From positions 1 through 64,000 of the forward strand of contig JAFGCX010000036.1 in the NCBI GenBank assembly GCA_016932415.1: 64,000 bases of DNA, given 5' to 3'. The translations under genes were made by a program, and so were the position numbers. Below the pieces are notes generated by a model. The model was not told where the DNA came from. It made no database searches and saw nothing but the letters and a program-made list of their open reading frames with translations. Of this stretch, positions 27,372-37,300 are shown piece by piece. Each line of letters opens with the position of its first letter. The first letter of the stretch is position 1. The DNA is from Candidatus Krumholzibacteriota bacterium (GTDB lineage: Bacteria > Krumholzibacteriota > Krumholzibacteriia > Krumholzibacteriales > Krumholzibacteriaceae).

Positions 27372-28523
27372 ATGCTAGCAGACAGGATGAAAAGGCTTGG
27401 GACCGAAACGGCTTTCGAGGTCCTTGCCAGAGCGAAAAAAATGGAATCCGAGGGGAGAGAGATCATTCATCTTGAGATCGGGGAACCGGATTTTGACACG
27501 CCGCGAAATATTATCGACGCAGCTATCGGCGCTTTGAATAACGGTTTCACGCATTATGGACCATCTGCCGGGATGCCCGATGTCCGTAAGACATTCGCTG
27601 AATTTCTCACGAAAGACAGAGGAATCGAGATTCTTCCCGAAAATATCGTAGTCACACCGGGAGCGAAACCGATATTGTTCTTTTCCATCCTTGCTCTCGT
27701 TAATAAGGGTGATGAGGTAGTCTACCCCAATCCAGGATTTCCCATCTACGAGTCGGTCATTAATTTTGTGGGAGCCAAACCTGTTCCTGTTCCTTTAAGG
27801 GAAGAGAAGGATTTTTCATTCGATCTGGAAGAGATGAAAGGTCTGGTCAACGACAGAACGAAATTGATAATAATCAATACTCCCCAGAACCCGACAGGTG
27901 GCGTATTGAAGCCGGAAGACATGAAAGGGATCGCTGAACTGGCGGAAAAACATGACGCGTGGATCCTGAGCGATGAAGTCTACAGCAAGATGGTATACGA
28001 TGGAAGGCATGTCAGCATCTACGACTATCCCGAAGTCAAAAACAGGACTATCCTTCTTGAAGGACATTCGAAGACTTACGCGATGACGGGATGGAGGCTA
28101 GGTTACGCGTCGATGCCCGTAGAACTCGCAGACCAGATCTCCAAGCTCCAGACCAACAGCAATTCATGCACATCGAGTTTCACGCAGGTCGCAGGTATGG
28201 AAGCTCTGACCGGCCCGCAGGATGAATCGTTGAAGATGATGGCTGAGTTCAAGGCCAGAAGAGATATGTTCGTCGACGGTCTGAATCAGCTGCCAGGATT
28301 CAAATGCCTGAAACCTAAAGGGGCATTTTATGTATTCCCCAATATAACGGGCACCGGGAAGAAATCGAAGGAACTGGAAGTATATCTTCTGGAGAAAGCC
28401 GGAGTAGCCGGCCTGAGCGGAACCAGTTTTGGGAAATATGGAGAAGGATATCTAAGGTTCTCTTATGCCAACTCCAGGGCAAACCTCAAGAGGGCTCTTG
28501 AACTGATAAGAGGAGTCCTGTAA
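27372..28523 (+). CDS. Pyridoxal-phosphate aminotransferase, class I/II (AspC-like)
   Basis: 383 residues, normal for fold-type I subgroup I-gamma aminotransferases. Start ATG with GGAGG five bases upstream. PLP-binding motifs: the Schiff-base lysine in GHSKTYAMTGWRLGY (K234), NTPQNPTGG (N173), SDEVYSKMVYDG (D201, Y204), and a C-terminal R in YLRFSYANS that binds the substrate carboxylate. Transfers an amino group between an amino acid and a 2-oxoacid; the exact substrate (Asp, aromatic or other) cannot be read from these motifs. It has its own promoter and is followed by a strong terminator before the carbamate kinase gene. Confidence 0.93.
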   Translation: MLADRMKRLGTETAFEVLARAKKMESEGREIIHLEIGEPDFDTPRNIIDAAIGALNNGFTHYGPSAGMPDVRKTFAEFLTKDRGIEILPENIVVTPGAKPILFFSILALVNKGDEVVYPNPGFPIYESVINFVGAKPVPVPLREEKDFSFDLEEMKGLVNDRTKLIIINTPQNPTGGVLKPEDMKGIAELAEKHDAWILSDEVYSKMVYDGRHVSIYDYPEVKNRTILLEGHSKTYAMTGWRLGYASMPVELADQISKLQTNSNSCTSSFTQVAGMEALTGPQDESLKMMAEFKARRDMFVDGLNQLPGFKCLKPKGAFYVFPNITGTGKKSKELEVYLLEKAGVAGLSGTSFGKYGEGYLRFSYANSRANLKRALELIRGVL

Positions 28524-28545
28524 GAATAATCATTACTGTTAAAAA

Positions 28546-28588
28546 CCCCTGGTGGAACTCAGGTTCCATCAGGGGGTACTGTTTTTTT
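28546..28588 (+). terminator. Intrinsic terminator (possible attenuator) ahead of carbamate kinase
   Basis: A 13-bp stem (28546-28558 with 28563-28575, one G-T pair), loop TCAG, then seven T at 28582-28588. The T-run touches the GGAGG of the next gene, so its start codon lies under 12 bases from the end of the terminator. That leaves no room for a promoter between them. Confidence 0.8.
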
Positions 28589-28595
28589 GGAGGTT

Positions 28596-29558
28596 ATGTT
28601 GAGTACGGGGATTGATGTTATAGCTTTCGGCGGAAACGCGATAATTCCGGCTGAGGGAAAAGGAACTATCGAGGAACAAAGGGAAGTGACCCGGAAGACT
28701 ATGGGACAGGTCGCCGATCTTGTGGCATCGGGAAGAAAAGTAATTATCACGCATGGAAACGGGCCAATTGTCGGAAATATCCTCGAGAGGAATGAATCGG
28801 TCAAAGACAGGATCCCTCCGATGCCTCTTGATATCTGCGGGGCTGATTCTCAGGGTGGAATAGGATATATGATCCAACAGATACTGAAAAACCAACTCAG
28901 GAGCAGAGGAGTCGAAAAACAGGTCGTCGCTTTAGTCTCGCAGGTGATCGTTTCAGAAGAAGATGACGCTTTTGAAAAACCGACTAAACCGATTGGTCCG
29001 TATTATTCCAGGGAAGACGCGCAGATAAAGATCACGGATAAAAACTGGATCATGAAAGAAGATGAGGGAGGCCGGGGTTTCAGAAGAGTGGTTCCCAGCC
29101 CGACTCCACTGGAAATAGTCGAGGCGAGTGTGATAGTCAGGCTTCTCGAACTTGGAACGATCGTCATAGCGGTCGGAGGCGGAGGCATCCCGGTCATCAT
29201 GAAAGATGGTAACCTGGAAGGCGTAGAAGCAGTGATAGACAAGGACCGGGCAGCGTCGACCCTCGCCAGTGAGATCGGAGCGGAAAGACTTGTGCTTTTG
29301 ACCAATGTGGAAGAAGTGTATGTAAAGTGGGGGCAAAGCGATCAGGCGCCGCTGTCGAATATCAGTCTTTCCGACATAAAAGAACTTTATGAAGCGTATG
29401 AGTTTCCAGCCGGAAGTATGGGACCTAAAATAAGGTCGGCGATTGATTTTATCGGCTCCGGAGGTAAGGAAGCTATTATATCTCATGCCGGCAGGTTGCT
29501 TGATGCCTGTTCCGGAAAAGCCGGGACTCATATATTTCCAGATGATCCGAATGAGTAA
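28596..29558 (+). CDS. arcC: Carbamate kinase
   Basis: About 320 residues, typical for the family. Start is unsettled: GGAGG at 28589-28593 favours TTG 28599 (five-base spacing) or ATG 28596 (two-base spacing); both leave the start just before the first strand DVIAFGGNAI. Amino-acid kinase fold motifs are all present: AFGGNAI, ITHGNGPIVG, LDICGADSQGGIGYM, PIGPYYS, GGRGFRRVVPSPTP, AVGGGGIPV, DKDRAAS and FPAGSMGPKI. The enzyme interconverts carbamoyl phosphate plus ADP with carbamate plus ATP. No arginine deiminase or ornithine transcarbamylase gene is nearby, so the usual arginine route is not supported by context. Confidence 0.93.
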   Translation: MLSTGIDVIAFGGNAIIPAEGKGTIEEQREVTRKTMGQVADLVASGRKVIITHGNGPIVGNILERNESVKDRIPPMPLDICGADSQGGIGYMIQQILKNQLRSRGVEKQVVALVSQVIVSEEDDAFEKPTKPIGPYYSREDAQIKITDKNWIMKEDEGGRGFRRVVPSPTPLEIVEASVIVRLLELGTIVIAVGGGGIPVIMKDGNLEGVEAVIDKDRAASTLASEIGAERLVLLTNVEEVYVKWGQSDQAPLSNISLSDIKELYEAYEFPAGSMGPKIRSAIDFIGSGGKEAIISHAGRLLDACSGKAGTHIFPDDPNE

Positions 29559-29568
29559 TGGAGGAAGA

Positions 29569-29997
29569 ATGTCTGTTGTACGACAGGGTGATACAATAAG
29601 AGTTCATTACACCGGCAGACTGACTGATGGAACTGTTTTCGATTCTTCGGAAGGCAGGCAGCCTCTTGAATTTACCGTTGGAGAAAACCAGGTCATCCCG
29701 GGGTTTGACGCGGGAGTCGTTGAGATGAGTCCTGGAGATTCAAAAGAGGTATCGATCGCGGCTGACCAGGCCTACGGCCCGAGCAGGCCTGACCTGATGC
29801 TTGAGATCGACAGGGGGCAGATTCCTTCGGAGATAGAGTTAAAGAAAGGGTTACAGTTGGAGATGAGCCAGCAGGATGGTGAAAGATTGATCGTCACTGT
29901 GACCCGGTTCACCGATAAATCGGTTACGCTCGATGCTAACCACCCTCTTGCCGGAAAAGACCTTGTTTTTGAGATCGAGCTTGTTGAGATCGTCTGA
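29569..29997 (+). CDS. SlyD-like FKBP-type peptidyl-prolyl cis-trans isomerase
   Basis: 142 residues from ATG 29569, preceded by GGAGG; a longer open frame reaching into the kinase gene is not used. The FKBP core is split by an insert-in-flap domain as in SlyD: VRVHYTGRLTDGTVFDSS at the start, then GFDAGVVEMSPGDSKEV and AYGPSRP, insert ~70-120, and ELVEIV at the end. Acts as a cytoplasmic folding helper and chaperone. It lacks the His-rich metal-binding tail of E. coli SlyD, so a nickel-delivery role is not indicated by sequence, though a nickel-dependent LarA homologue follows directly. Confidence 0.92.
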   Translation: MSVVRQGDTIRVHYTGRLTDGTVFDSSEGRQPLEFTVGENQVIPGFDAGVVEMSPGDSKEVSIAADQAYGPSRPDLMLEIDRGQIPSEIELKKGLQLEMSQQDGERLIVTVTRFTDKSVTLDANHPLAGKDLVFEIELVEIV

Positions 29998-30021
29998 TCA
30001 GGGACATTTCTGGAGGGCAGG

Positions 30022-31287
30022 TTGATATATCCCCTTTCTTATGACGATTCAGTATTTGATCTGAAGCTTCATAGCGGTATCAGAGTGGAAGGCTCCGTCT
30101 TTCCTCCGGGATTGCCCGACCGGAGGAGCGCTCTTGAAAAGGTCCTGGCTTCTCCAGCAGGTTCTCCGGCCCTGAGCGATATCCTTCCCGCATCGGGGAA
30201 GATCAGTATTCTGATATCGGATATGACGAGGGGTGGGGCGTCGGGCCTGGTTCTGATCGATCTTTTAAGATATCTTGAAAACCTGCAAGCCGGCCCTGAA
30301 AGAGTCGAAATATTCCTCGCCATGGGAATGCACAGGGGGCACAGCAGGGAGGAACTTGAGAATGTGCTGGGGGCAGAGGTAGCAGATCGCTACAGTGTCA
30401 ATGAACATGACGCGAGCGACAGTGATTCTCTCGTCGATGTCGGTACTACGCCTGCCGGGACGAAATGTTTTTTTAACAGACAAGTAGCAGATTCCTCACT
30501 GGTCATAGGGATAGGTACGATATCTTTTCATTATTTCGCCGGTTTCGGAGGCGCCAGGAAACTGATCCTGCCGGGGATAGCCGGAGAGGAAACAATAATT
30601 TCCAATCACCGGCTTTCCCTTCTTGAAGATCCTGGCGAAGGTCTCGTGGTCGATTGCAGGCCCGGTGAACTGGATAATAATCCCGTGCACAGGGATATGG
30701 TTGACGGCGCGAGACTTCTTGGCGTGCCGGTATTCATCATAAATACAGTATTTGATCATAGTGGCAGGATCCTCTACCTCAACGCCGGGGATATGGTAAA
30801 GTCCCACGTCGAAGCGACCTCATGGTACATGGAAAGATTTTCCATCAAATTAGACAAGCAGTATCTTGCCGTGATCGCGTCGGCCGGAGGCAGGCCCCGC
30901 GATATCAACCTGCTACAGAGCCACAAGGCTATCAGGTACGCTTCTCTGGCCGTGGAAAGTGGAGGATTGCTTCTGGCTGCCGCCGCATGTCCTGAGGGTA
31001 TAGGATCGGATTCGTACAAGGAGGCATTTTCCGGTGGCAGGGACCGCGTTCCCGACATTGTAAGCAGAAAGTACCGGTTGAATTCCCAGACGGCTATGTC
31101 GACTTATGATCTGACCGGAAGAATATCAATCTATTTAAAGTCGATGATAGATGAGGGGGAGATCTTAAAATTCGGGTTCTGTCCGTGGAATGGCGGTTAC
31201 GAAAAATATCTGCTTGAAGGTATCGATACTTCGGATATCCTCATTATAGAGAATTCAGCGTCATTTCTTCCCGTCATATCAGGATAA
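30022..31287 (+). CDS. larA: LarA-family nickel-pincer racemase (lactate racemase homologue)
   Basis: 421 residues from a TTG with GGAGG five bases upstream. Every residue known to matter in Lactobacillus LarA is present with a constant offset of 4-5: D67 and R70 (DMTR), H104 (MGMHRGHS), H170, K180 (GGARKLILPG, the lysine that carries the nickel-pincer nucleotide), H196 and the QSHK pair for substrate binding. This supports an active 2-hydroxyacid racemase or epimerase; the LarA superfamily acts on several hydroxyacids, so lactate is only the default. LarB, LarC and LarE, needed to make the cofactor, are not in the window. Confidence 0.9.
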   Translation: MIYPLSYDDSVFDLKLHSGIRVEGSVFPPGLPDRRSALEKVLASPAGSPALSDILPASGKISILISDMTRGGASGLVLIDLLRYLENLQAGPERVEIFLAMGMHRGHSREELENVLGAEVADRYSVNEHDASDSDSLVDVGTTPAGTKCFFNRQVADSSLVIGIGTISFHYFAGFGGARKLILPGIAGEETIISNHRLSLLEDPGEGLVVDCRPGELDNNPVHRDMVDGARLLGVPVFIINTVFDHSGRILYLNAGDMVKSHVEATSWYMERFSIKLDKQYLAVIASAGGRPRDINLLQSHKAIRYASLAVESGGLLLAAAACPEGIGSDSYKEAFSGGRDRVPDIVSRKYRLNSQTAMSTYDLTGRISIYLKSMIDEGEILKFGFCPWNGGYEKYLLEGIDTSDILIIENSASFLPVISG

Positions 31288-31301
31288 GACTGGACTTTGT
31301 C

Positions 31302-34300
31302 TCATTTCGATTCCCTGAGGATCCGTCGGCTCCAGTCACGCATGTCATCAAGGAGAATATAGATAGTAGGTAGTATTATGAGAGTGACGGCTGTGGAAAA
31401 TGTCAGGCCGCCGACGATCGCCCTTGCCATCGGAAAGTACGGAGGGCCATCTCCGCCTATCTGAGTCGAGACCACACAGAGTGGAACCAGGCTCAGTACA
31501 GTCGTGCCAGCTGTCATTAATATCGGGCGAAGGCGATCACGACCGGCCTGTAGTATGGCGTCGTTTCTTTCTATACCCATGCCCCTGAGTTGATTGACGT
31601 GGTCTATAAGGACGATCCCGTTGTTTACCACCACGCCTATAAGGATCAGGATACCGATCATTCCCATGAGGGACATCTGCGTGCCGGTAAAAAGATAGAA
31701 CCAGTAGACGCCGACGATGGAAAAAAGAATCTGGGACCATATCGCCGCCGGGAATATAAGTGATTCAAAAAGGGCTGCCATGAGAAAATATATCAGTGCC
31801 AGGGCGAGCAGCAGATTTATCAGCATCGTATTCATCGCTTCAGCCTCATAATCGAAGGTCTGGCCATAATTCCATTTGTATCCAGAAGGAAATTCGAAGT
31901 TGGAAAGCACCTTTTCGATTTTTTCCCTGGCTTCGCCTACAGTCATATCTTTCAGATTCGCCGTGACACCGATTGAAGTAGTTCGATTCTCCCTGCGAAT
32001 GTTTCTCGGTCCATTCCTGACGCTGAAGTCGGCGAGAGTAGCAAGAGAGATCGAATTACCATTCCTGTTGATAAGTGGCACGTTTTTGAGGTTGTCGAGC
32101 GTCTGTTTATCGGTGTCCTGAAGCTCAAGCAGCATCTGGACCTCTCCGTAGTCATTCCGGAAATGTCTCAGGTTCATCCCTCTCATAGCGACCGAGACGA
32201 GGCTTGCTATCTCGTTTGTCGAAAAGCCGTATTGCCTGGCGCGATCGCGGTTGATCGTGACATGCACTTCTTTATCGCCGATCTCCGCTTCGGATCGCAC
32301 ATCGGTGAATCCTTCTATCATCGAAAGAGTCCACGCGACTTCCTGGGAGAGCCTGACCAGGTATTCACTCGATTTTCCGACAAGCTGGATCCTTATCGAT
32401 TCGGCTTTTCCTGTCGCGTTCTGCCATTCAAAAGAGGGGTTGGCAATTGCCAGTTTTGGAAGTCCCTCGCGGATCTCCTCCTGTATCTCTTCTATCGATT
32501 TTTTTGCGCCCTTTCCTTTTTTCAGGATGATAGTCGAGGTCGCGTAATCCCCCTGGTAGTAGGAATAGATCGACTCTATTTCGAATTTGTCCTTGTTGGC
32601 AAAAAGAAAATCCTCATAGATATCGACTGCGGATTCCACCTTTTCAAGGGTGAAGCTGCCGTTTATATGATAATGAAGTCGGAAACGCCTGTTTTCAGGT
32701 TCGTCGAACATTTCAGTTTTAACGAATTTCATCGGGATGGCGATACTTAAAAGTATCAGAAGTATCATACTCACCGTTGCGCGTTTATGCCTGATCGTCC
32801 ATCCCAGCACTATGAGGTATTTTTCGATCAGCTTGTCGATCACGGTTTTTCCAGTCAATTTTGCCGGAGGCCTGACCTTCGAAGCTAGAAGAGGTACTAT
32901 CGTCTGCGCGAGAACGAGAGAGACGAGCAACGCTATGCATATAGTCAATCCAATATGCTTGAGATAAATAGAGACGTCATTGTCAGGATTGACGATGTTC
33001 GGTAGAAAGACGATCCCGGTCGTCAAGGTTCCGGCTGTTATGGCTAGTGACACCTCATTGACCCCGGTCTGAATCGCGTTTTTTCCCAAAGGATCGATCA
33101 ACTGGTGCCTGTGGATACTTTCAGTTACCACGACGGCGTTATCTACAAGCATTCCGATCGCCAGCATGAGTCCCATCATCGTAAGGATGTTCAGAGTTAT
33201 ACCGCTGAAAAACATGAAGGCCAGAGTGATGAGAAGGGATAGAGGAACGGCAAGAGCCACGATGATCGTCGTCGCGAATCGTCGCAGAAAGAAGAAAAGG
33301 ACGGCTACAGCGAGCAACCCGCCTATAAAGCCTGACTTAAGGACTTCATTCAGCGAACTGACGACACCCTCGGCGGCATTGTCCATATAGTATATCGATA
33401 TTCCTTCCATCTCCGGGATCTCGCTGATCAGGTCTATCTCCCTGATAACGTTCTCAGCCACATCGACAAGATTCGCGCCCGATTCCTTGAAGACATCCAG
33501 TCCTATCGCGTACTTACGGTTAAGGTGGCGGCCATATATCAAGACGGGATTGTCGTATTTGATCTCGGCGATATCGCTCAGGCGTATATTATTACTTCCG
33601 ACTATTATTTCTCCGATCTCATCAACGCTCTGGAATTCGCCGATAGGCCTTACAACGAAACGCCGGTTTGTATCAGTGATCTTGCCCGCAGTCAAAAGGA
33701 AATTGCTTTTCCTCAGCGTCGTAGTCAGTTGATTTATATCGATATGGTGTTCGATCAGACGGTCCGCGATAAGTTGTATCCTGATCTCTTTCTTTTCGAC
33801 TCCATACAGATCTACCTTTGATACGCCCTCGATCCGCTCTATCCTTCGCTTGATATTACGGTCGAGCATATCATAGGCGTTTGAAAGATCGCGGTCGCTG
33901 GACAATCTCAATGTCAGGATCTCCATGTCCGAGGTAGAGAATTTCCTTATATAGAATCGTTCAAGATCCTGCGGAAAGAGGTGTCTGATCCCATCAAGTT
34001 TTTCCTTCGCCTCAAGGGCCTTTATGTCCGTGTCGACTCCCCAGTCAAAATTCAACCTTACCCAAGAGCCGCTTTCCCACGAGTTGGATTCCATCCTCTT
34101 TATTCCGCTGATTGTGGCGAGTACTTCTTCGGCAGGCCTGGTGATCTGCCTCTCGGTCTCTTCCGGTGTCGATCCGGGATAGGGGATATCGACAAAAATA
34201 AAAGGAGCGTCGAGATCAGGAAAAAACTCCTTTGGCAATAATTGGGAAGAGATTATGCCTATGACGACGAAACACACAAATATCATCATCATGGTCACGG

Positions 34301-34331
34301 GTCGTTTCAGCGATAATTCCGTAAGGTTCAT
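31302..34331 (-). CDS. RND efflux permease, second of a tandem pair
   Basis: 1009 residues, 12-TM RND (HAE1-type) transporter. Family signatures: N-terminal FFPDLDAPFIFVDIPYPGSTPEETE, porter-domain repeats, TM4 region GLMLAIGMLVDNAVVVTESI and GMIGILILIGVVVNNGIVLIDHVNQLR. TM4 keeps one acidic residue (VDN) where AcrB has two (DD). It would pump substrates out of periplasm or inner leaflet using the proton gradient, with the adaptor encoded upstream. It is transcribed after its paralogue with a 58-base gap and ends 14 bases from the convergent larA. Substrate cannot be predicted. Confidence 0.92.
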   Translation of the reverse strand: MNLTELSLKRPVTMMMIFVCFVVIGIISSQLLPKEFFPDLDAPFIFVDIPYPGSTPEETERQITRPAEEVLATISGIKRMESNSWESGSWVRLNFDWGVDTDIKALEAKEKLDGIRHLFPQDLERFYIRKFSTSDMEILTLRLSSDRDLSNAYDMLDRNIKRRIERIEGVSKVDLYGVEKKEIRIQLIADRLIEHHIDINQLTTTLRKSNFLLTAGKITDTNRRFVVRPIGEFQSVDEIGEIIVGSNNIRLSDIAEIKYDNPVLIYGRHLNRKYAIGLDVFKESGANLVDVAENVIREIDLISEIPEMEGISIYYMDNAAEGVVSSLNEVLKSGFIGGLLAVAVLFFFLRRFATTIIVALAVPLSLLITLAFMFFSGITLNILTMMGLMLAIGMLVDNAVVVTESIHRHQLIDPLGKNAIQTGVNEVSLAITAGTLTTGIVFLPNIVNPDNDVSIYLKHIGLTICIALLVSLVLAQTIVPLLASKVRPPAKLTGKTVIDKLIEKYLIVLGWTIRHKRATVSMILLILLSIAIPMKFVKTEMFDEPENRRFRLHYHINGSFTLEKVESAVDIYEDFLFANKDKFEIESIYSYYQGDYATSTIILKKGKGAKKSIEEIQEEIREGLPKLAIANPSFEWQNATGKAESIRIQLVGKSSEYLVRLSQEVAWTLSMIEGFTDVRSEAEIGDKEVHVTINRDRARQYGFSTNEIASLVSVAMRGMNLRHFRNDYGEVQMLLELQDTDKQTLDNLKNVPLINRNGNSISLATLADFSVRNGPRNIRRENRTTSIGVTANLKDMTVGEAREKIEKVLSNFEFPSGYKWNYGQTFDYEAEAMNTMLINLLLALALIYFLMAALFESLIFPAAIWSQILFSIVGVYWFYLFTGTQMSLMGMIGILILIGVVVNNGIVLIDHVNQLRGMGIERNDAILQAGRDRLRPILMTAGTTVLSLVPLCVVSTQIGGDGPPYFPMARAIVGGLTFSTAVTLIILPTIYILLDDMRDWSRRILRESK

Positions 34332-34389
34332 CTTAACATCCCGACAGGTGATTCAAGGCCAAAGTAAAAGATACCGGCGCGAAAAGGGC

Positions 34390-37300
34390 TCATTCCTTTC
34401 TGTCGACGATAGAGTATACTACCGGGATCACTATCAGGGTGAGCATGGTCGACACAGTCAATCCGCCTATAACTGTGATCGCCATCGGCGCCCTGACTTC
34501 GGCTCCCTTGCCAATGCCGATCGCGAGGGGGAGAAGTCCCAGTGTAGTCGTAAGCATAGTCATAAGGATCGGCCGAAGCCTTGTCTTTCCACCTTCGACG
34601 ATCGCTTCCATCTTTTTCATGCCGCCGGAGCGGAGCTGGTTGATAAGGTCTATCAGTACTATCGCGTTGTTGACGACGATGCCCGCCAAAAGGATCAACC
34701 CGATCAGGACGACTACGCTTATAGTCGAATTCGTGATCCATAATCCCAGAATAGCTCCAATCAGAGCCAGCGGGATAGTAAAGAGAATGATGAAGGGATG
34801 AAGAAAAGATTCGAATTGAGAAGCCATAACAAGATATACGAGGAAAATCGCCAGCAAAAGAGCGAACTGCAGGGAGCGGAAGGAAGTGTTCATCTCCTCG
34901 TTCTGGCCCGATATCCTTGAACTGAATCTCGCCGGCATCGGTATTCTATCCAGAATCGAATTTATCTCGATCGCAGCGTTTCCAAGATCCCCGTAATTAA
35001 GGTTTGCAGTTATCAGGGCGACCCGTTCCTGGTCTATTCTGCGGATCTCGCTCGCGCCCGTGTCGATTATTATTTCGGCGACTGATTCGAGAGTGACCGG
35101 TTTCGGACTTTCAGGATTGATAATGAGATGCCTGATCTTGTCTATCGAGTCCCTGTCATGCTCTTTCGACCGAACGAGCACGTCGATCTTCCTGTCACGC
35201 CATGAATATTTTGTCGCCACTTCTCCGCGGATCTTGCTGACGACCCTGTCAGCAAGCTGGTAAACGGGGAATCCAAGGGATGCCGCCCTGTCGCGGTCGA
35301 ATTTGATCTGGATCTCGGGGTGCCCCGTTCTCATCGTCGACTTGACATCGGCGAAACGATCGGAAGCCTCAAGTTTTTCCGCGATCTCGTCGCTGATCTT
35401 CTTGAGATACTTCAGATCGAAGCCCGACACTTCTATTTCAACTGGAGTCTTGAAAGTGAATAAAGTAGGTCTGAAGAACTTGTACTGGAGATCGGGGATC
35501 TTTACCATGCTTCCCCTGATAGTCTCCATCATTTTATCTTCATCATATCTTCCTGATCCGGGATCGAGAACAATATTCATCTCACCCCAGTGTTCGCCGC
35601 CCTGTTCGGGATTTGCGTCCATTCTGTTGCCAGATCCGGCAACGGAGAAAGTCGTGCTGACAGATTCCAGCTCATTTACCGATTTTTGGACATTATTTAT
35701 CAGGGCCGCGGTCGTTTCAAGGGGAGTGCCGGGAGGAAGCCTGAATTCAACGCCGAATTCTCCTTGCGAGAGTTGAGGAATCAGCTCTATTCCAAGTTGC
35801 GGTACGAGCATCAGCGAAAGAGCGAATAGCAGGAGAGAGGTGAATATGACTCTTCCCCTGTGCGCGAGTGACCATTTGAGAAGCCTCAAATACGATTCGT
35901 CGACATAATTGTAGACTTTCAGGAACAGTTTCACCAGCGGGCTGATCATCAGATAGACAAGATGTGATATTTTTCCGATTATCGTGCGAATCATTTTTAC
36001 TAAAAAGACCGGGATTGTGGTGATCATAATGATCCTGGTCTTTCGGAAAAACCTTCCAATCCGCGTGCGTGGTTCTTTGAGAGGAGTATGATCGACCAAT
36101 GCGGTCTTTCTGCTCTGTGTGGACGCGAGCATCGGAATAAGTGTCAGCGCGACGACAAGAGATGCGAGAAGCGCAAATGTCACAGTCAGCGCCTGGTCTC
36201 TGAACAGTTGGCCGGCTATCCCCTTGACGAAAACGAGAGGCAAGAATACCGCGACAGTAGTCAGAGTCGAGGCAATGACAGCATTGGCGACCCCGTTTGC
36301 TCCATCACGCGCCGCCTCGACAACACCTTTACCTTTTTCCTTCTGCCTGGCGATGTTCTCAAGTACCACGATCGAGTTGTCGACGAGCATACCTATTCCA
36401 AGAGCTATGCCGCCGAGGGACATTATATTAAGTGAGAGATCAGCTCCGTACATCATGTTGAATGTCGCGATTACCGAGACCGGAATCGACAGGGAGATTA
36501 TCACGGTAGACCAGAAACTCTGAAGGAAGAAATAGAGGACCAGTACCGCGAGGAGTCCCCCGATGACCGCTGCTTGTATGACTTCGTTTACGGCGTCTGT
36601 AATGAACGTGGACTGGTCATAGACCCTGGTAAGTTGATATTCATTGGGAAGGATCCGGTTGACTCTGGCAAGCTTCCTGTCGATCTCCCTGGCGACCGTC
36701 ACAGTGTTCGCGTCGCCTTCCTTATAAAGGGCGATCTCCACAGCCTCGATGCTGTTAAGACGCGTAATAGCTTCTCTTTCCTTGTAACTGTGCCTTACAG
36801 TAGCTACATCTCTCAGGTAGATCGGTTTGTTATCTTTTGTTGAAATAATGATATCGCTTATCTCGTCGATCGATTTGAACTGATTGACGGTCCGTACGAG
36901 GTATTGCCTTGTACCCTCTTCCAGTCTTCCTCCGGAGAGGTTCACGTTTTCAGCTCCTATCTGCCTTGCCAGCGCGTCAATGGGCAGGTCGAGCTGAGCG
37001 AGACGACCCTGATCGACTAGGATCTGGATCTCGTCTTCAAGTCCGCCGCTGACTTTTACGGCAGCTACGCCAAGGGTGGCTTCAAGCTCCTTTTTGATCT
37101 CCTCTTCCGCGAAACGCCGGAGGAATTTAAGTTCTTCCTCGTTCCGGATACCGTCGGAAGCAACTTCCGATAGACCGGCGTTCAGTGAATCCGCGTAGTC
37201 TTTTTTCCTGCAGAAGCCGAATCTCATGATCGGATCGAGAGATGGATCGAACCTGAGTATTGATGGACGCTGGACCTCGAGAGGCAATTCAAGAGCGTCG

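Noticed and set aside
28953-29531. 192-codon antisense open frame
   Set aside because: Lies fully inside the carbamate kinase gene, whose motifs are complete.
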